Shown: positions 46,288 to 55,438 of the stretch, in pieces
How positions within the stretch are numbered: the first letter of the stretch is position 1
How the letters are laid out: each line of letters begins with the position of its first letter
The notes under the pieces: model-generated
What the model saw: the letters and a program-made list of their open reading frames with translations, nothing else
Database searches by the model: none
Told to the model about the DNA's origin: nothing
DNA from: Shewanella corallii
GTDB lineage: Bacteria; Pseudomonadota; Gammaproteobacteria; Enterobacterales; Shewanellaceae
Length of the DNA stretch: 64,000 nt
Assembly (NCBI RefSeq): GCF_023349125.1
Contig: NZ_JAKIKT010000007.1
Coordinates: 124,001 to 188,000, forward strand
Direction: 5' to 3'
Position numbers and translations under genes: made by a program

Positions 46288-49200
46288 GTGCAGCAAAAAG
46301 GGAAGAAACGAGTCACCATCAGGGTCGCAGTCGGGGCCATGTTTGTCATAGTGACCAGTCTGACAGCACTGATAGCGGTATCCCTGCAATATTACTTTGC
46401 CCGGGAAAGTGAGTTGGACCATGCGCTGAACAAGTATCGCCAGATAGCCGGTACGGTAACAGAGCAGCTGGCTCAACTCGACTTTATTGCCATGCATACC
46501 ACCCGCCAGGCAGCTCAAATCATCAAGGTGTTGGGCGATGTTGAGCCGGGAAAACCCCTGCTGGAATCTTTCGCCCAGGCGCTGCAAACCAATGATGGTC
46601 TCTACAGCATCTATGTGGCGGGAGATGATGACAGCTTCTTTCAGCTTATCAGCCTTGCCTCTCCCGCTATCAGGGAGAAGGTGCATGCCCATGGCTCTGA
46701 CAGATGGTTGTTGATTGTTCATCAGGGTGCGCAGGGCGAGCGCACTAAAGACAGCTTTTACTACGACGCGGACTTCTCACTTCGCACCCGGCAAACCGAA
46801 GCCAGCACCTACTATCCATCCCAGCGTAACTGGTTTATTAAAGCCGGGGTCGACAGGATCCATAAAACTGCCCCCTATCTGTTCCACAACCTGAAGGTCA
46901 CTGGGCAGAGCTACGCCATGCGCCTGAACAGTGAATTTGTACTGGGTGTAGATGTAACCCTTGCTGCCATAGAGTCGAGATTGGCGAGCAGTGTGGTGTC
47001 TGACTCAGTCGATGCGGATACAGAAGCATTTCTGTTTCTTGAAGATGGCAGGTTGATTGCGACCAATCAGGAAGTGGATATCAGTGATGATCTGCCGCTG
47101 GTGGAACCCATGGCGCTGTCTGCCGACGAATGGGCCCTGGTTAACAGCACGCCGCCGCTTAGAGTTTCCAATCAGGATGATTACGAGCCGATGGACTTCT
47201 CCATTTCAGGCACGCCATATGGCTACACCATGGATGTATTCAAAATTGTGGCAGACATGACGGGTTTGAAGTTTGACTATGCCAATGGCCGCAGCTGGAA
47301 TGAACTGACCGAGGATTACCAGGCAGGGAAATTGGATATTCTGCACGCCATCGCCCAGCAGAGTGAGCGCCGCTTCCCCGGAATATATGGTGAGCCCCTG
47401 TATCAGGTGTCCTATGGCGTACTGTCTATGTCCGGCAGCCAACTGGCGTCTGACCTGGCCGGATTGGAGGGACGTAAAGTCGGTATTCTTAAAGGCTGGA
47501 GCATTATCGACACCCTCAAAGCGCATCACCCGGATATTAAACTCGTTATTTATGATTCCATTCATCAGGCCATGGTGGATGTGCAGGCTGGCAAGATATA
47601 TGGCTTGCTGGATCTGACCCCTGTGCTGGCTCACAAGGCCAAGCAGAAGTTTTATACCGGCCTTAAAGTCACTGAGTTGGATGAAGACCTGCTGCCTGGG
47701 AATTTCCTGTATGCCATGGGAGAGCAGCATCAAGAGTTGGTAGAGATTATCAACAGAGCTTTGCAGGCGATAACCCCGGCGCAGCGCGCCGCACTCCATG
47801 ACAAATGGCTGAGACCGACAGAGAGATTTACCCATTACACCCATGTTCCCTATGAGCTGATCCTGGATTACGCCGCGGCAGAAAATGCAGGTAAGCAGAT
47901 GCATAAGGTTGAGATTAACGGCCTGACTCAGTATCTGTATGTTTCCGCCCTGTCCCGGGGGCAGGGAGAGTTTCTGGCGGTGCTGGTGCCCAGCTCTGTC
48001 ATCATGGCGACGGTTAACCAGCGAATAATTTACTTTATTGCGTTTTCCCTGCTGATTCTGGGCATGCTGTTGCCGTTGTCCTGGCTGTTTGGTAACCCCA
48101 TCTCCACTCCCATCAATGCCCTCAGACGCCAGACCCACAAGATTGAAGAGCGCAGATATGCTGATGTCAAAGTGATAGACAGTCATATCAAAGAGGTGTT
48201 TGAGCTGTCCCGGGATATTCGCAGTATGGCGGACTCGATTGCTGCTCATCAGCAGGCCCAGGATGAGTTTATTGAAACTATTATCCGTATCATCGCCAAC
48301 GCTATCGATGAAAAGTCTCCCTACACCGCCGGGCACTGTAACCGGGTGCCAGAGTTGGGCATGATGTTGGCGAAAGCCGCTGAGCGCGACAATACTGAGG
48401 CGTTCAGGGCGTTTGAGTTTAACTCTGAGGATGAAAGACGGGAGTTCCGAATCGCTGCCTGGCTGCACGATTGCGGCAAGATCACTACGCCGGAATATAT
48501 TGTCGATAAGGGCAGTAAACTGGAGACCAACTACAACCGTATCCACGAAGTCCGCACCCGTTTTGAAGTCCTGTGGCGGGATGCCGAGATTGCCGCCTTG
48601 AAGCAGCAATTGCAGGGGCAGGATGAGCAAAGTGTGGCGGCTGAATTGGCCCAGAAGCAGCAGGCGTTGCAGCAGGAGTTTGCCTTTATCGCCAGGGCCA
48701 ATGTGGGCAGTGAGTTTATGTCTGACGATGATATCGCCAGAGTTAAGACCATTGGCGCGCAGCAGTGGGTTCGTCATTTTGACAACAGACTGGGGCTCGG
48801 CCCGCTGGAGGAGGAAAGATATCCGCAAACCCAGGTGCCTGCGATGGAGCCGCTGCTGGCTGATAAACCCGAGCATGTCATTGAGCGGGAGCGGCCGATG
48901 GAGCTGGATCCTGTGCTGGGCATCAATATGAATATTCCTGAGCACCAGTATAACCATGGTGAGCTCTATAACCTGTGCATTAAGCGTGGCACCCTGACCG
49001 CCGAAGACAGATTCAAGATTAATGAGCACATGATCAGCGGTATCAAGATGCTGGAGGAGATCCCTTTCCCACCAGAACTGGCCAGGGTACCCAGATACGC
49101 CTCCACTCACCATGAAACCCTGAGGGGAGATGGATATCCCAGAAAGCTCAACGGCGCGCAATTGTCAGTACCTGAGCGCATTCTGGTACTGGCGGATATT

Positions 49201-49446
49201 TTCGAGGCCCTGACAGCATCAGATCGACCTTACAAAAAAGCCAAGCCCCTGAGTGTGGCGGTGGATATTCTGCACAAAATGGCGCTGGATAAGCATCTGG
49301 ATATCGAAGTATTCAACCTGTTCCTCTCCAGCGGTGTGTATCTGGATTATGCCCGGGCCTTCCTGCCTGAAGCTCAGATTGACACAGTCGATATTGGCAA
49401 ATATCTCGACAATAACACTGAGGTGGAGTTGCCCAGAGCCGGTTGA
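46288..49446 (+). CDS. Membrane receptor with Cache-like, SBP_bac_3 and HD-GYP domains (paralogue 2)
   Basis: Tandem paralogue of the preceding gene with the same domain order and, from the GTG at 46288, exactly the same length of 1052 residues. That GTG has AAAAAAGGA upstream and aligns KKRVTIRVAVGAMFV with the paralogue's KKRVTIKVAVGTMFV; an ATG at 46219 would add 23 residues. Catalytic His727-Asp728 and GYP at 949-951 are intact, as is the ~150-residue insertion. The periplasmic domains are more divergent than the HD-GYP part, suggesting different ligands. The 150-base gap has no clear terminator. Confidence 0.9.
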   Translation: MQQKGKKRVTIRVAVGAMFVIVTSLTALIAVSLQYYFARESELDHALNKYRQIAGTVTEQLAQLDFIAMHTTRQAAQIIKVLGDVEPGKPLLESFAQALQTNDGLYSIYVAGDDDSFFQLISLASPAIREKVHAHGSDRWLLIVHQGAQGERTKDSFYYDADFSLRTRQTEASTYYPSQRNWFIKAGVDRIHKTAPYLFHNLKVTGQSYAMRLNSEFVLGVDVTLAAIESRLASSVVSDSVDADTEAFLFLEDGRLIATNQEVDISDDLPLVEPMALSADEWALVNSTPPLRVSNQDDYEPMDFSISGTPYGYTMDVFKIVADMTGLKFDYANGRSWNELTEDYQAGKLDILHAIAQQSERRFPGIYGEPLYQVSYGVLSMSGSQLASDLAGLEGRKVGILKGWSIIDTLKAHHPDIKLVIYDSIHQAMVDVQAGKIYGLLDLTPVLAHKAKQKFYTGLKVTELDEDLLPGNFLYAMGEQHQELVEIINRALQAITPAQRAALHDKWLRPTERFTHYTHVPYELILDYAAAENAGKQMHKVEINGLTQYLYVSALSRGQGEFLAVLVPSSVIMATVNQRIIYFIAFSLLILGMLLPLSWLFGNPISTPINALRRQTHKIEERRYADVKVIDSHIKEVFELSRDIRSMADSIAAHQQAQDEFIETIIRIIANAIDEKSPYTAGHCNRVPELGMMLAKAAERDNTEAFRAFEFNSEDERREFRIAAWLHDCGKITTPEYIVDKGSKLETNYNRIHEVRTRFEVLWRDAEIAALKQQLQGQDEQSVAAELAQKQQALQQEFAFIARANVGSEFMSDDDIARVKTIGAQQWVRHFDNRLGLGPLEEERYPQTQVPAMEPLLADKPEHVIERERPMELDPVLGINMNIPEHQYNHGELYNLCIKRGTLTAEDRFKINEHMISGIKMLEEIPFPPELARVPRYASTHHETLRGDGYPRKLNGAQLSVPERILVLADIFEALTASDRPYKKAKPLSVAVDILHKMALDKHLDIEVFNLFLSSGVYLDYARAFLPEAQIDTVDIGKYLDNNTEVELPRAG

Positions 49447-49649
49447 TGTTATCTCAGTAAAGCTTATTAATCAGGCAGAGGTGAATCTCTGTCTGATTTT
49501 TAAGGTATTGATAGTTATCTGATTAATTGTTTTTCTTTCCCGCTTTTACCCTTGTTCGCCAGTCATTGTCCCAGACTCAGGCCCCTGTGAGTGCTTAGTA
49601 TCCGCTTGGCGTCATCAGACGCAAAGATTCACTCACAGTAAGGATACCC

Positions 49650-51809
49650 ATGATGAAATCTATCTATTCACAAATTGCCGGAGCGTCACTGCTGACTCTG
49701 CTGGCCTCCCAGGCTCAGGCCGCTGAGCAAAAACAGCCAACAGTATCACTGCAGGACACGTCCATCAGTTTCAGCCTTGATGAAAGCTATGCAGGTGAGA
49801 GTCGTGCCTATACCGCCTACCTCAATGGCAAGGCGATATCAGCAGAAGAGTTGATGGCCCAACTGGAGAGGTTTGGACCAATACGTGGCAATCAGCTTGA
49901 GCTGACTCTGGACCGTGACAGCCGCACTATGGTCGAAGGGCAGGCAAGCTTTGATGGCCGGCACTTTACTCTCAGTGGCATCAATCGCGAATTAAGCAAA
50001 GCCAGATATGAATGGAACGCCTGCCTGAACGGATATTCAGGTCGCAGTGAGCTTCAGGTCTGTCTGGGCTCGGCGTTGGTCCCTGATCGTTATCTGATTG
50101 CCGTCAGCAAAGAGATATCAGCGGATGAGTTGGCGCAAATGGCGAGGGGCACTGCTGAGCGCTACGGTGCCCGTGTGGACGCTGTGTACGAGTCTGTATT
50201 CCATGGTTTTGCCCTGCAGATAGACAAAGACAAGCTGGCGGAGCTAAAGCAGGAACGCTGGGTGAGTGATGTCTACGCCGATGGACTGGCCTATACCCAT
50301 ACAATTCAAAACCCTGTGCCGTCATGGGGAATGGACAGAGTTGATGAGCGTCCCCTCAATCTGGATAACCGTTTTACCTACCAGCAAACAGCAACAGGTC
50401 AGGATGTGTACGTGATTGACTCAGGGCTTAATGCGGCTCACCTGGACTTTACCGGCAGAGTGGGCGTCGGCGCCAGCTTTGTGGGGGGCAGTGCCAATAC
50501 CGACTGTATCGGCCATGGTACCCATGTGGCGGGTACTGTACTGGGCACCCGACATGGTCTGGCCAAGGGCGCGACTGTGCACCCCGTGAGAGTATTTGGC
50601 TGCACCGGCAGTTCGGCGACCTCAACCATTGTCGCCGGGGTTAACTGGGTAACGGCCAATGCCGGTGGCCAGGGGGTGGCCAACATGAGTTTGGGTGGCG
50701 GCGCCAATACCGCCATGGACAATGCGGTACAAAACTCCATTAATTCAGGGGTGACCTATGTGGTTTCTGCCGGTAACTCCAATGCCAATGCCTGCTCATA
50801 CTCGCCGGCGCGGGTGAACGATGCCATTACCGTAGGTTCAACCACCATCAATGACAAACGCTCCAACTTCTCCAACAAGGGCTCCTGTGTGGATCTGTTT
50901 GCGCCGGGCTCTGACATCACTTCGGCCTGGCATACAGGCAGTAATGCCACCAACTCCATCAGCGGTACCTCTATGGCCGCGCCACATGTAGCAGGCATTG
51001 CGGCGCTGATGCGGGCAGAAGATCCCGCTGCCACGCCGGCTGATATTATGCTGAGAGTGATTTCCGACGCGACGGTTGGCGTACTGTCCAGCATTGGCAG
51101 TGGTTCGCCCAATCTGCTGGCGTTCTGGAAGAATCCCTGTACCGATCCTGTGGCCATGCACGATGGCTCCAGCCTGATGCCCTGGTTTGATGGTGCCAAC
51201 TGTTATGTGATGCCAGTACCTTCAGGTGCCGATCCCTTTATCTGGTCGGGTAACTACTATGTCGAAGCCAAGTTGATGGATTGTCCGTTGGGCAGCTATG
51301 ACGGTGCAAACTGCTATGTGATGACCAAGCCGGAGACAGGGTTTATCTATGCCAACAACTTCTATCATCAGTACGATGACTGTTCCGTGGGCAGTGATGA
51401 TTCAGCCAACTGCTATATCGCATCAGCGCCTGGCGGCACCAGTGCATTTGAGTGGGGCGGCAACTTCTACACTACCGCATTGCCGGGTAATGTATGTCCT
51501 CTGGGAACCTATGATGGCGCCAACTGCTATGTGATGACCAAGCCAGCCGGTGGTTTTATTTATGCCAATAACTTTTACACCACCTATGATGCCTGCACAT
51601 CTGGCACTGACGATGGTGCCAATTGCTACCTGGCGTCAGCACCGGCAGGTACCACTGCCTTTGAGTACGATGGTAACTTTTACACCACGCCTACCGGCGC
51701 GCCAACTTGCCCGGCAGGAAGCTACGATGGTGCCAACTGCTATATAGGTACAGCGCCTGCGGGTTCCAGCCCATTTATCTGGGGTGGTAACTTCTACTAT
51801 GGCGATTGA
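49650..51809 (+). CDS. Secreted subtilisin-like (S8) protease with six C-terminal Cys/aromatic repeats
   Basis: A 719-residue secreted serine protease. A signal peptide (to about residue 25, SQAQA) and an I9-like propeptide (about 145-210) precede an S8 domain with Asp257 (YVIDSGLN), His289 (GHGTHVAGT), an Asn in SAGNSN and Ser441 (SGTSMAAPHVAG). After residue 490 come six repeats of 33-43 residues built on YDGANCYVMTKP...FIYANNFY, alternating between two subtypes, up to the C terminus. No GlyGly-CTERM or lipobox is visible. The start is either of two adjacent ATG codons after AAGGA. Export is probably Sec plus type II secretion. Confidence 0.92.
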   Translation: MMKSIYSQIAGASLLTLLASQAQAAEQKQPTVSLQDTSISFSLDESYAGESRAYTAYLNGKAISAEELMAQLERFGPIRGNQLELTLDRDSRTMVEGQASFDGRHFTLSGINRELSKARYEWNACLNGYSGRSELQVCLGSALVPDRYLIAVSKEISADELAQMARGTAERYGARVDAVYESVFHGFALQIDKDKLAELKQERWVSDVYADGLAYTHTIQNPVPSWGMDRVDERPLNLDNRFTYQQTATGQDVYVIDSGLNAAHLDFTGRVGVGASFVGGSANTDCIGHGTHVAGTVLGTRHGLAKGATVHPVRVFGCTGSSATSTIVAGVNWVTANAGGQGVANMSLGGGANTAMDNAVQNSINSGVTYVVSAGNSNANACSYSPARVNDAITVGSTTINDKRSNFSNKGSCVDLFAPGSDITSAWHTGSNATNSISGTSMAAPHVAGIAALMRAEDPAATPADIMLRVISDATVGVLSSIGSGSPNLLAFWKNPCTDPVAMHDGSSLMPWFDGANCYVMPVPSGADPFIWSGNYYVEAKLMDCPLGSYDGANCYVMTKPETGFIYANNFYHQYDDCSVGSDDSANCYIASAPGGTSAFEWGGNFYTTALPGNVCPLGTYDGANCYVMTKPAGGFIYANNFYTTYDACTSGTDDGANCYLASAPAGTTAFEYDGNFYTTPTGAPTCPAGSYDGANCYIGTAPAGSSPFIWGGNFYYGD

Positions 51810-51834
51810 TCTCTTTGCCTAGGACTAGGCCCAT

Positions 51835-51859
51835 GCCCGGCAGTGATGCCGGGCTTTTT
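51835..51859 (+). terminator. Terminator of the subtilase gene
   Basis: Stem GCCCGGCA / TGCCGGGC with loop GTGA and five T residues. Confidence 0.9.
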
Positions 51860-52013
51860 ACGGTTAAGGTGCCCGAACCATCAAGTTAGTAGCTTTGCAC
51901 TATGTCCTGCTGCAGCCGGGTTCAATATCCTGTGTCACTGGATTTCAGCGTCAGTTTGTCAGCTAAGGTTAGAACTGAGCAGAAGCAGAGCCGACAGGAG
52001 CAGTGGCGGAAGT

Positions 52014-52982
52014 ATGGCATTCAGGATTAATAAAGTGTCCGACGATCTTTGGATTGGGGCTGAGCAACACGGTTACGCGCCGCAATTCAGAAATACCAAA
52101 GCAATAAGAGGGGTTGGATTCAGCACAGGTTTCGGAACCAGCCATATGATGGAGGATATTCTCAGTCCTCCCCCCAGGAAACTCGAGCTTGAACAAGAGG
52201 AAGGTGCCTGTGAGGTGTCTTACTATTTGCACTCTGCCGGGACCTATGGTGACTTTATCGATATGAGGGTCAACAGTGTTCATTGCAGGCAAACCCTGAC
52301 CCGCTTTTCCCAGTTCTTTCTGTTTCCCATGATGCTATTTGTTTATCTGGTTATCAGATTGGGCCGTGACGATACTCCCTGGTTGTACTTGTCGCCGGCA
52401 GAAGCCTGGTTGTTTGGCGCCTGTTTGTTGCTGGTTTTGATTGATGTGTGCCGACCAATCAGAACCCCGGTTCGCTTTCATCATAACAACCGGGAGGTTT
52501 ATGTTTTCCACAAGAAGGCGCTGTATCGTATTCCCTGGAAGTACTGTCATATCGCCTTGATGTACGCGCCTCACCATATTGGCCAGGGAGCCTTTACCGA
52601 TGCCTATAACCTGAATCTTTGGCTTTACCCGGACTATTGCGTTAACGGCAAATGTGGCTCTCAGCCCGTGGCGTTGAACCTGTGTATGTGTGTGGGCGAT
52701 CCTGAGAGTGCCTATGACTACTGGGAATTTGTCCGGCGTTTTATGGAAGAGGGGTCGGATAGCCTGCAACACGCCAATGAACAGAAAGCCTGGGTGTTAA
52801 AGATCCCCCATTCCGACTGGAGCAAAAAGGCGAAGATAATAGGTTGGCTCCTGTCTCCTTTGTTTTATTGCCTGTTGCCCTTTATTTCACCCTCTCAGTT
52901 TGCCACTCGCTTTAATCCCATCAGAGACAGATGGCCGCCAGAGGTTCATCAATGGACGGGAAGAAAAGTTAGCGGCTATTAG
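52014..52982 (+). CDS. Membrane protein resembling DUF6708
   Basis: A 322-residue protein with two central hydrophobic segments (FFLFPMMLFVYLVIRLG near 100-118 and AWLFGACLLLVLIDVC near 130-146) and another near the C terminus (IIGWLLSPLFYCLLPFI). The region between has PVRFHHNNREVYVFHKKAL and RIPWKY, recalling the DUF6708 family sometimes found near type VI secretion effectors. The ATG at 52014 is chosen; upstream in-frame codons cross the preceding terminator. No T6SS genes are in the window. Function unknown. Confidence 0.6.
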   Translation: MAFRINKVSDDLWIGAEQHGYAPQFRNTKAIRGVGFSTGFGTSHMMEDILSPPPRKLELEQEEGACEVSYYLHSAGTYGDFIDMRVNSVHCRQTLTRFSQFFLFPMMLFVYLVIRLGRDDTPWLYLSPAEAWLFGACLLLVLIDVCRPIRTPVRFHHNNREVYVFHKKALYRIPWKYCHIALMYAPHHIGQGAFTDAYNLNLWLYPDYCVNGKCGSQPVALNLCMCVGDPESAYDYWEFVRRFMEEGSDSLQHANEQKAWVLKIPHSDWSKKAKIIGWLLSPLFYCLLPFISPSQFATRFNPIRDRWPPEVHQWTGRKVSGY

Positions 52983-52998
52983 CGGTTTTATTGATAAA

Positions 52999-53034
52999 AA
53001 AAGGCCCGGCAATGGAGACGCTGCCGGGCCTTTT
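52999..53034. terminator. Bidirectional terminator before cadA
   Basis: A perfect 13-bp stem (AAAAGGCCCGGCA arm) with a 10-base loop between convergent genes. Confidence 0.88.
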
Positions 53035-53154
53035 GGTTTCCACACGAGGCGAAATTTTAGAAAGGTTTGAGAACTAACATTGTTTGACCGGAAAAGGTTT
53101 GGTCGGGAAGGTGGCGATGCCTCCCCGGCCATTTCTAACGATCAGGTTTAGCTA

Positions 53155-55290
53155 TCAGGCTTTGATAACCTTCACCGTGGCGCTGCCATCTTCGTGCTGG
53201 TATACACCGTGAATGTCGGTTTCGAAACCTGGGTAGTGCTTGCCGATTTCGCAAAGCATTTCCAGGAAGTCCAGAACCGGACGGGACGCGTCAGTGACCA
53301 TTTCACCTGGCAGTACCAGAGGTACTCCTGGTGGGTAAGGCAGGATCATGTTGGCACTGATACGGTCAACCATATCGCTCAAAGGCACTTCTTCGATGTT
53401 ACCGCGCAGCTCTTCCTGCCATGCAGCGTGAGGAGTCAGCTTCATTTCTGGCAGTACGTCGAAGGCTTTGAACATCAGCTCAGGCAGCTTGTACTGAGCA
53501 GTCAGTTTGTGGATGCCCAGAGCCAGTTCCTGAATACGCATATCTTTGTAGAAGGAAGGATCTTCTGCGTACAAAGAAGGCAGCATGTTCTTGATGGTCA
53601 GGTTCAGGTCGTAACCACGTTTGAACTCGGTCAGGGCACGCAGCAGCTGCATCGCTTTTGGCTTGTCGATACCAATAGAGAACAGGAACAACATGTTGTA
53701 TGGGCCGGTTTTCTCAACCACGATGCCGTGCTCATCCAGGAACTTGGACACGATAGAAGCTGGGATACCGGTTTCAGCCAGTTCACCGTTTTCAGTCATG
53801 CCAGGAGTCAGGATGGTGACCTTGATTGGGTCAAGGTACATATGTTCGTCATCGATGTCCTTGAAGCCGTGCCAGTTGTCTTTAGGATCCAGCTTCCAAC
53901 ATTCAGTCTTGTCGATGTTTTCTGGCTGCCATACATCGAAGAACCAGGAGTCAGCTTCAGTGCGCAGACGTTTGATCTCTTTACGGAAGCGAATTGCACG
54001 GTCGATTGATTCCTGGATCAGGCGCTTACCACTGTTACCACGCATCATAGCGGCAGAGATCTCGGCAGAGGCCACGATACCGTACTGAGGAGAGGTCGAG
54101 GTGTGCATCATAAAGGCTTCGTTGAAAGACTCTTCTTCAATGTCACCTTTAACATGGATCATGGAAGCCTGAGAGAAGGCCGCCAGCAGTTTGTGTGTGG
54201 ACTGAGTTTCATAGAACACACGACCTGGCATGGCTTCACCGCTCATACCACACTTGCCTTCATAGATAGGGTTGAAGTTAGTGTATGGCACCCACGCTGA
54301 GTCAAAGTGGATGTACTTGGTTTCCAGAGTGTCTTTGATGAACTTGGTGTTGTAGAACAGACCGTCGTATGTGGAGTTGGTTACTACCGCATAGTTAGGC
54401 ATGGTTGCGCCAGGTGTGGCAGCCACTTTCTCAGCGATAACAGACTTGGTGAACTCGCTCTGAGGAATACCACCAAGGATACCGTAAGCGTTACGGGTAG
54501 GGCGGAAGTAGATTGGGGTCACATCTGACATCATCATCAGGTGAGTCAGGGATTTGTGACAGTTACGGTCAACCAGCACAGTGCTGCCGGCTGGCGCTGA
54601 GTACATACCCACAATCTTGTTGGCGGTGGAAGTACCATTGGTCACGATGTAAGAGCGGTCGGCATTGAAAGTGCGGGCAATATACTCTTCGGCCTCTTTG
54701 TGTGGACCTGAGTGGTCCAGCAGCGAACCCAGTTCAGGCATAGAGATAGAGATATCAGCCTTGAAAGTGTTGGCGCCGTAGAAGTCGTAGAAAATACTAC
54801 CTGCAGGGCTCTTGTTGAATGCGGTACCACTCATATGACCAGGAGTACAGAAGGTGTATTTGCCTTCTTCAGCGTACTTGAACAGGGCTTTGGTCAGTGG
54901 AGGCAGGATGGCGTCTTTGTATGCGTCAACCGCTTGTTTGATCTTCACGCTGATATCAGCCGCTGAGCTTAAAGTGTATTCAAAGTAGCTGATGTTCAGA
55001 CGCAGGTCAGTCAGGGAAATGTCCAGAGTGGACTGCTCGTTGGCGAAGGTAAACAGAGGCAGCTTTTCGTTCAGGCTGTTGACTGTTTTGCACAGGTCCA
55101 TTGAGTAGGTATCCCAGTCGAAAATCACGCCGCAGATACGGGCATTGTTTTCAATCAGTTTAATCAGGTCCTGCTCATCCTCTGGGTAGACAACCTGGAA
55201 GCCTTTGCTTTCCAGCTGGGCTTGCAGTTCTTTAACAGGCACTTTCTTAAACAGTGCCTCCACATGGTTCATGATAGCGATAATATTCAT
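53155..55290 (-). CDS. cadA: Inducible lysine decarboxylase CadA
   Basis: PLP enzyme converting lysine to cadaverine while consuming a proton, for acid resistance. The 711-residue protein follows E. coli CadA (715 aa) closely throughout: wing domain opening MNIIAIMNHVEALFKK, GKYTFCTPGHMSGTAF, YIVTNGTSTANKIVGMYSA and the PLP lysine in STHKLLAAF at position 367, the same number as in E. coli. Ornithine decarboxylases are less similar at these positions. It follows cadB by 148 bases on the same strand. Confidence 0.96.
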   Translation of the reverse strand: MNIIAIMNHVEALFKKVPVKELQAQLESKGFQVVYPEDEQDLIKLIENNARICGVIFDWDTYSMDLCKTVNSLNEKLPLFTFANEQSTLDISLTDLRLNISYFEYTLSSAADISVKIKQAVDAYKDAILPPLTKALFKYAEEGKYTFCTPGHMSGTAFNKSPAGSIFYDFYGANTFKADISISMPELGSLLDHSGPHKEAEEYIARTFNADRSYIVTNGTSTANKIVGMYSAPAGSTVLVDRNCHKSLTHLMMMSDVTPIYFRPTRNAYGILGGIPQSEFTKSVIAEKVAATPGATMPNYAVVTNSTYDGLFYNTKFIKDTLETKYIHFDSAWVPYTNFNPIYEGKCGMSGEAMPGRVFYETQSTHKLLAAFSQASMIHVKGDIEEESFNEAFMMHTSTSPQYGIVASAEISAAMMRGNSGKRLIQESIDRAIRFRKEIKRLRTEADSWFFDVWQPENIDKTECWKLDPKDNWHGFKDIDDEHMYLDPIKVTILTPGMTENGELAETGIPASIVSKFLDEHGIVVEKTGPYNMLFLFSIGIDKPKAMQLLRALTEFKRGYDLNLTIKNMLPSLYAEDPSFYKDMRIQELALGIHKLTAQYKLPELMFKAFDVLPEMKLTPHAAWQEELRGNIEEVPLSDMVDRISANMILPYPPGVPLVLPGEMVTDASRPVLDFLEMLCEIGKHYPGFETDIHGVYQHEDGSATVKVIKA

Positions 55291-55438
55291 CTGAATTTCT
55301 CCAGGGTGAGTGAGGGCGCCCTCCTATGCAAATGACAGGAGGATAAGAGAGCGCCTATAAAAATTGAGAGTTTTAAATCAGTTGTTTAGCTTGGGAGGGC
55401 GGGTGAGAGGTCACCCGCGCTTTCAATGCTGTAAGGGC

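Noticed and set aside
47206-49161. 651-codon open frame antisense to the second HD-GYP gene
   Set aside because: Shadow of the codon pattern of the strongly supported coding strand.
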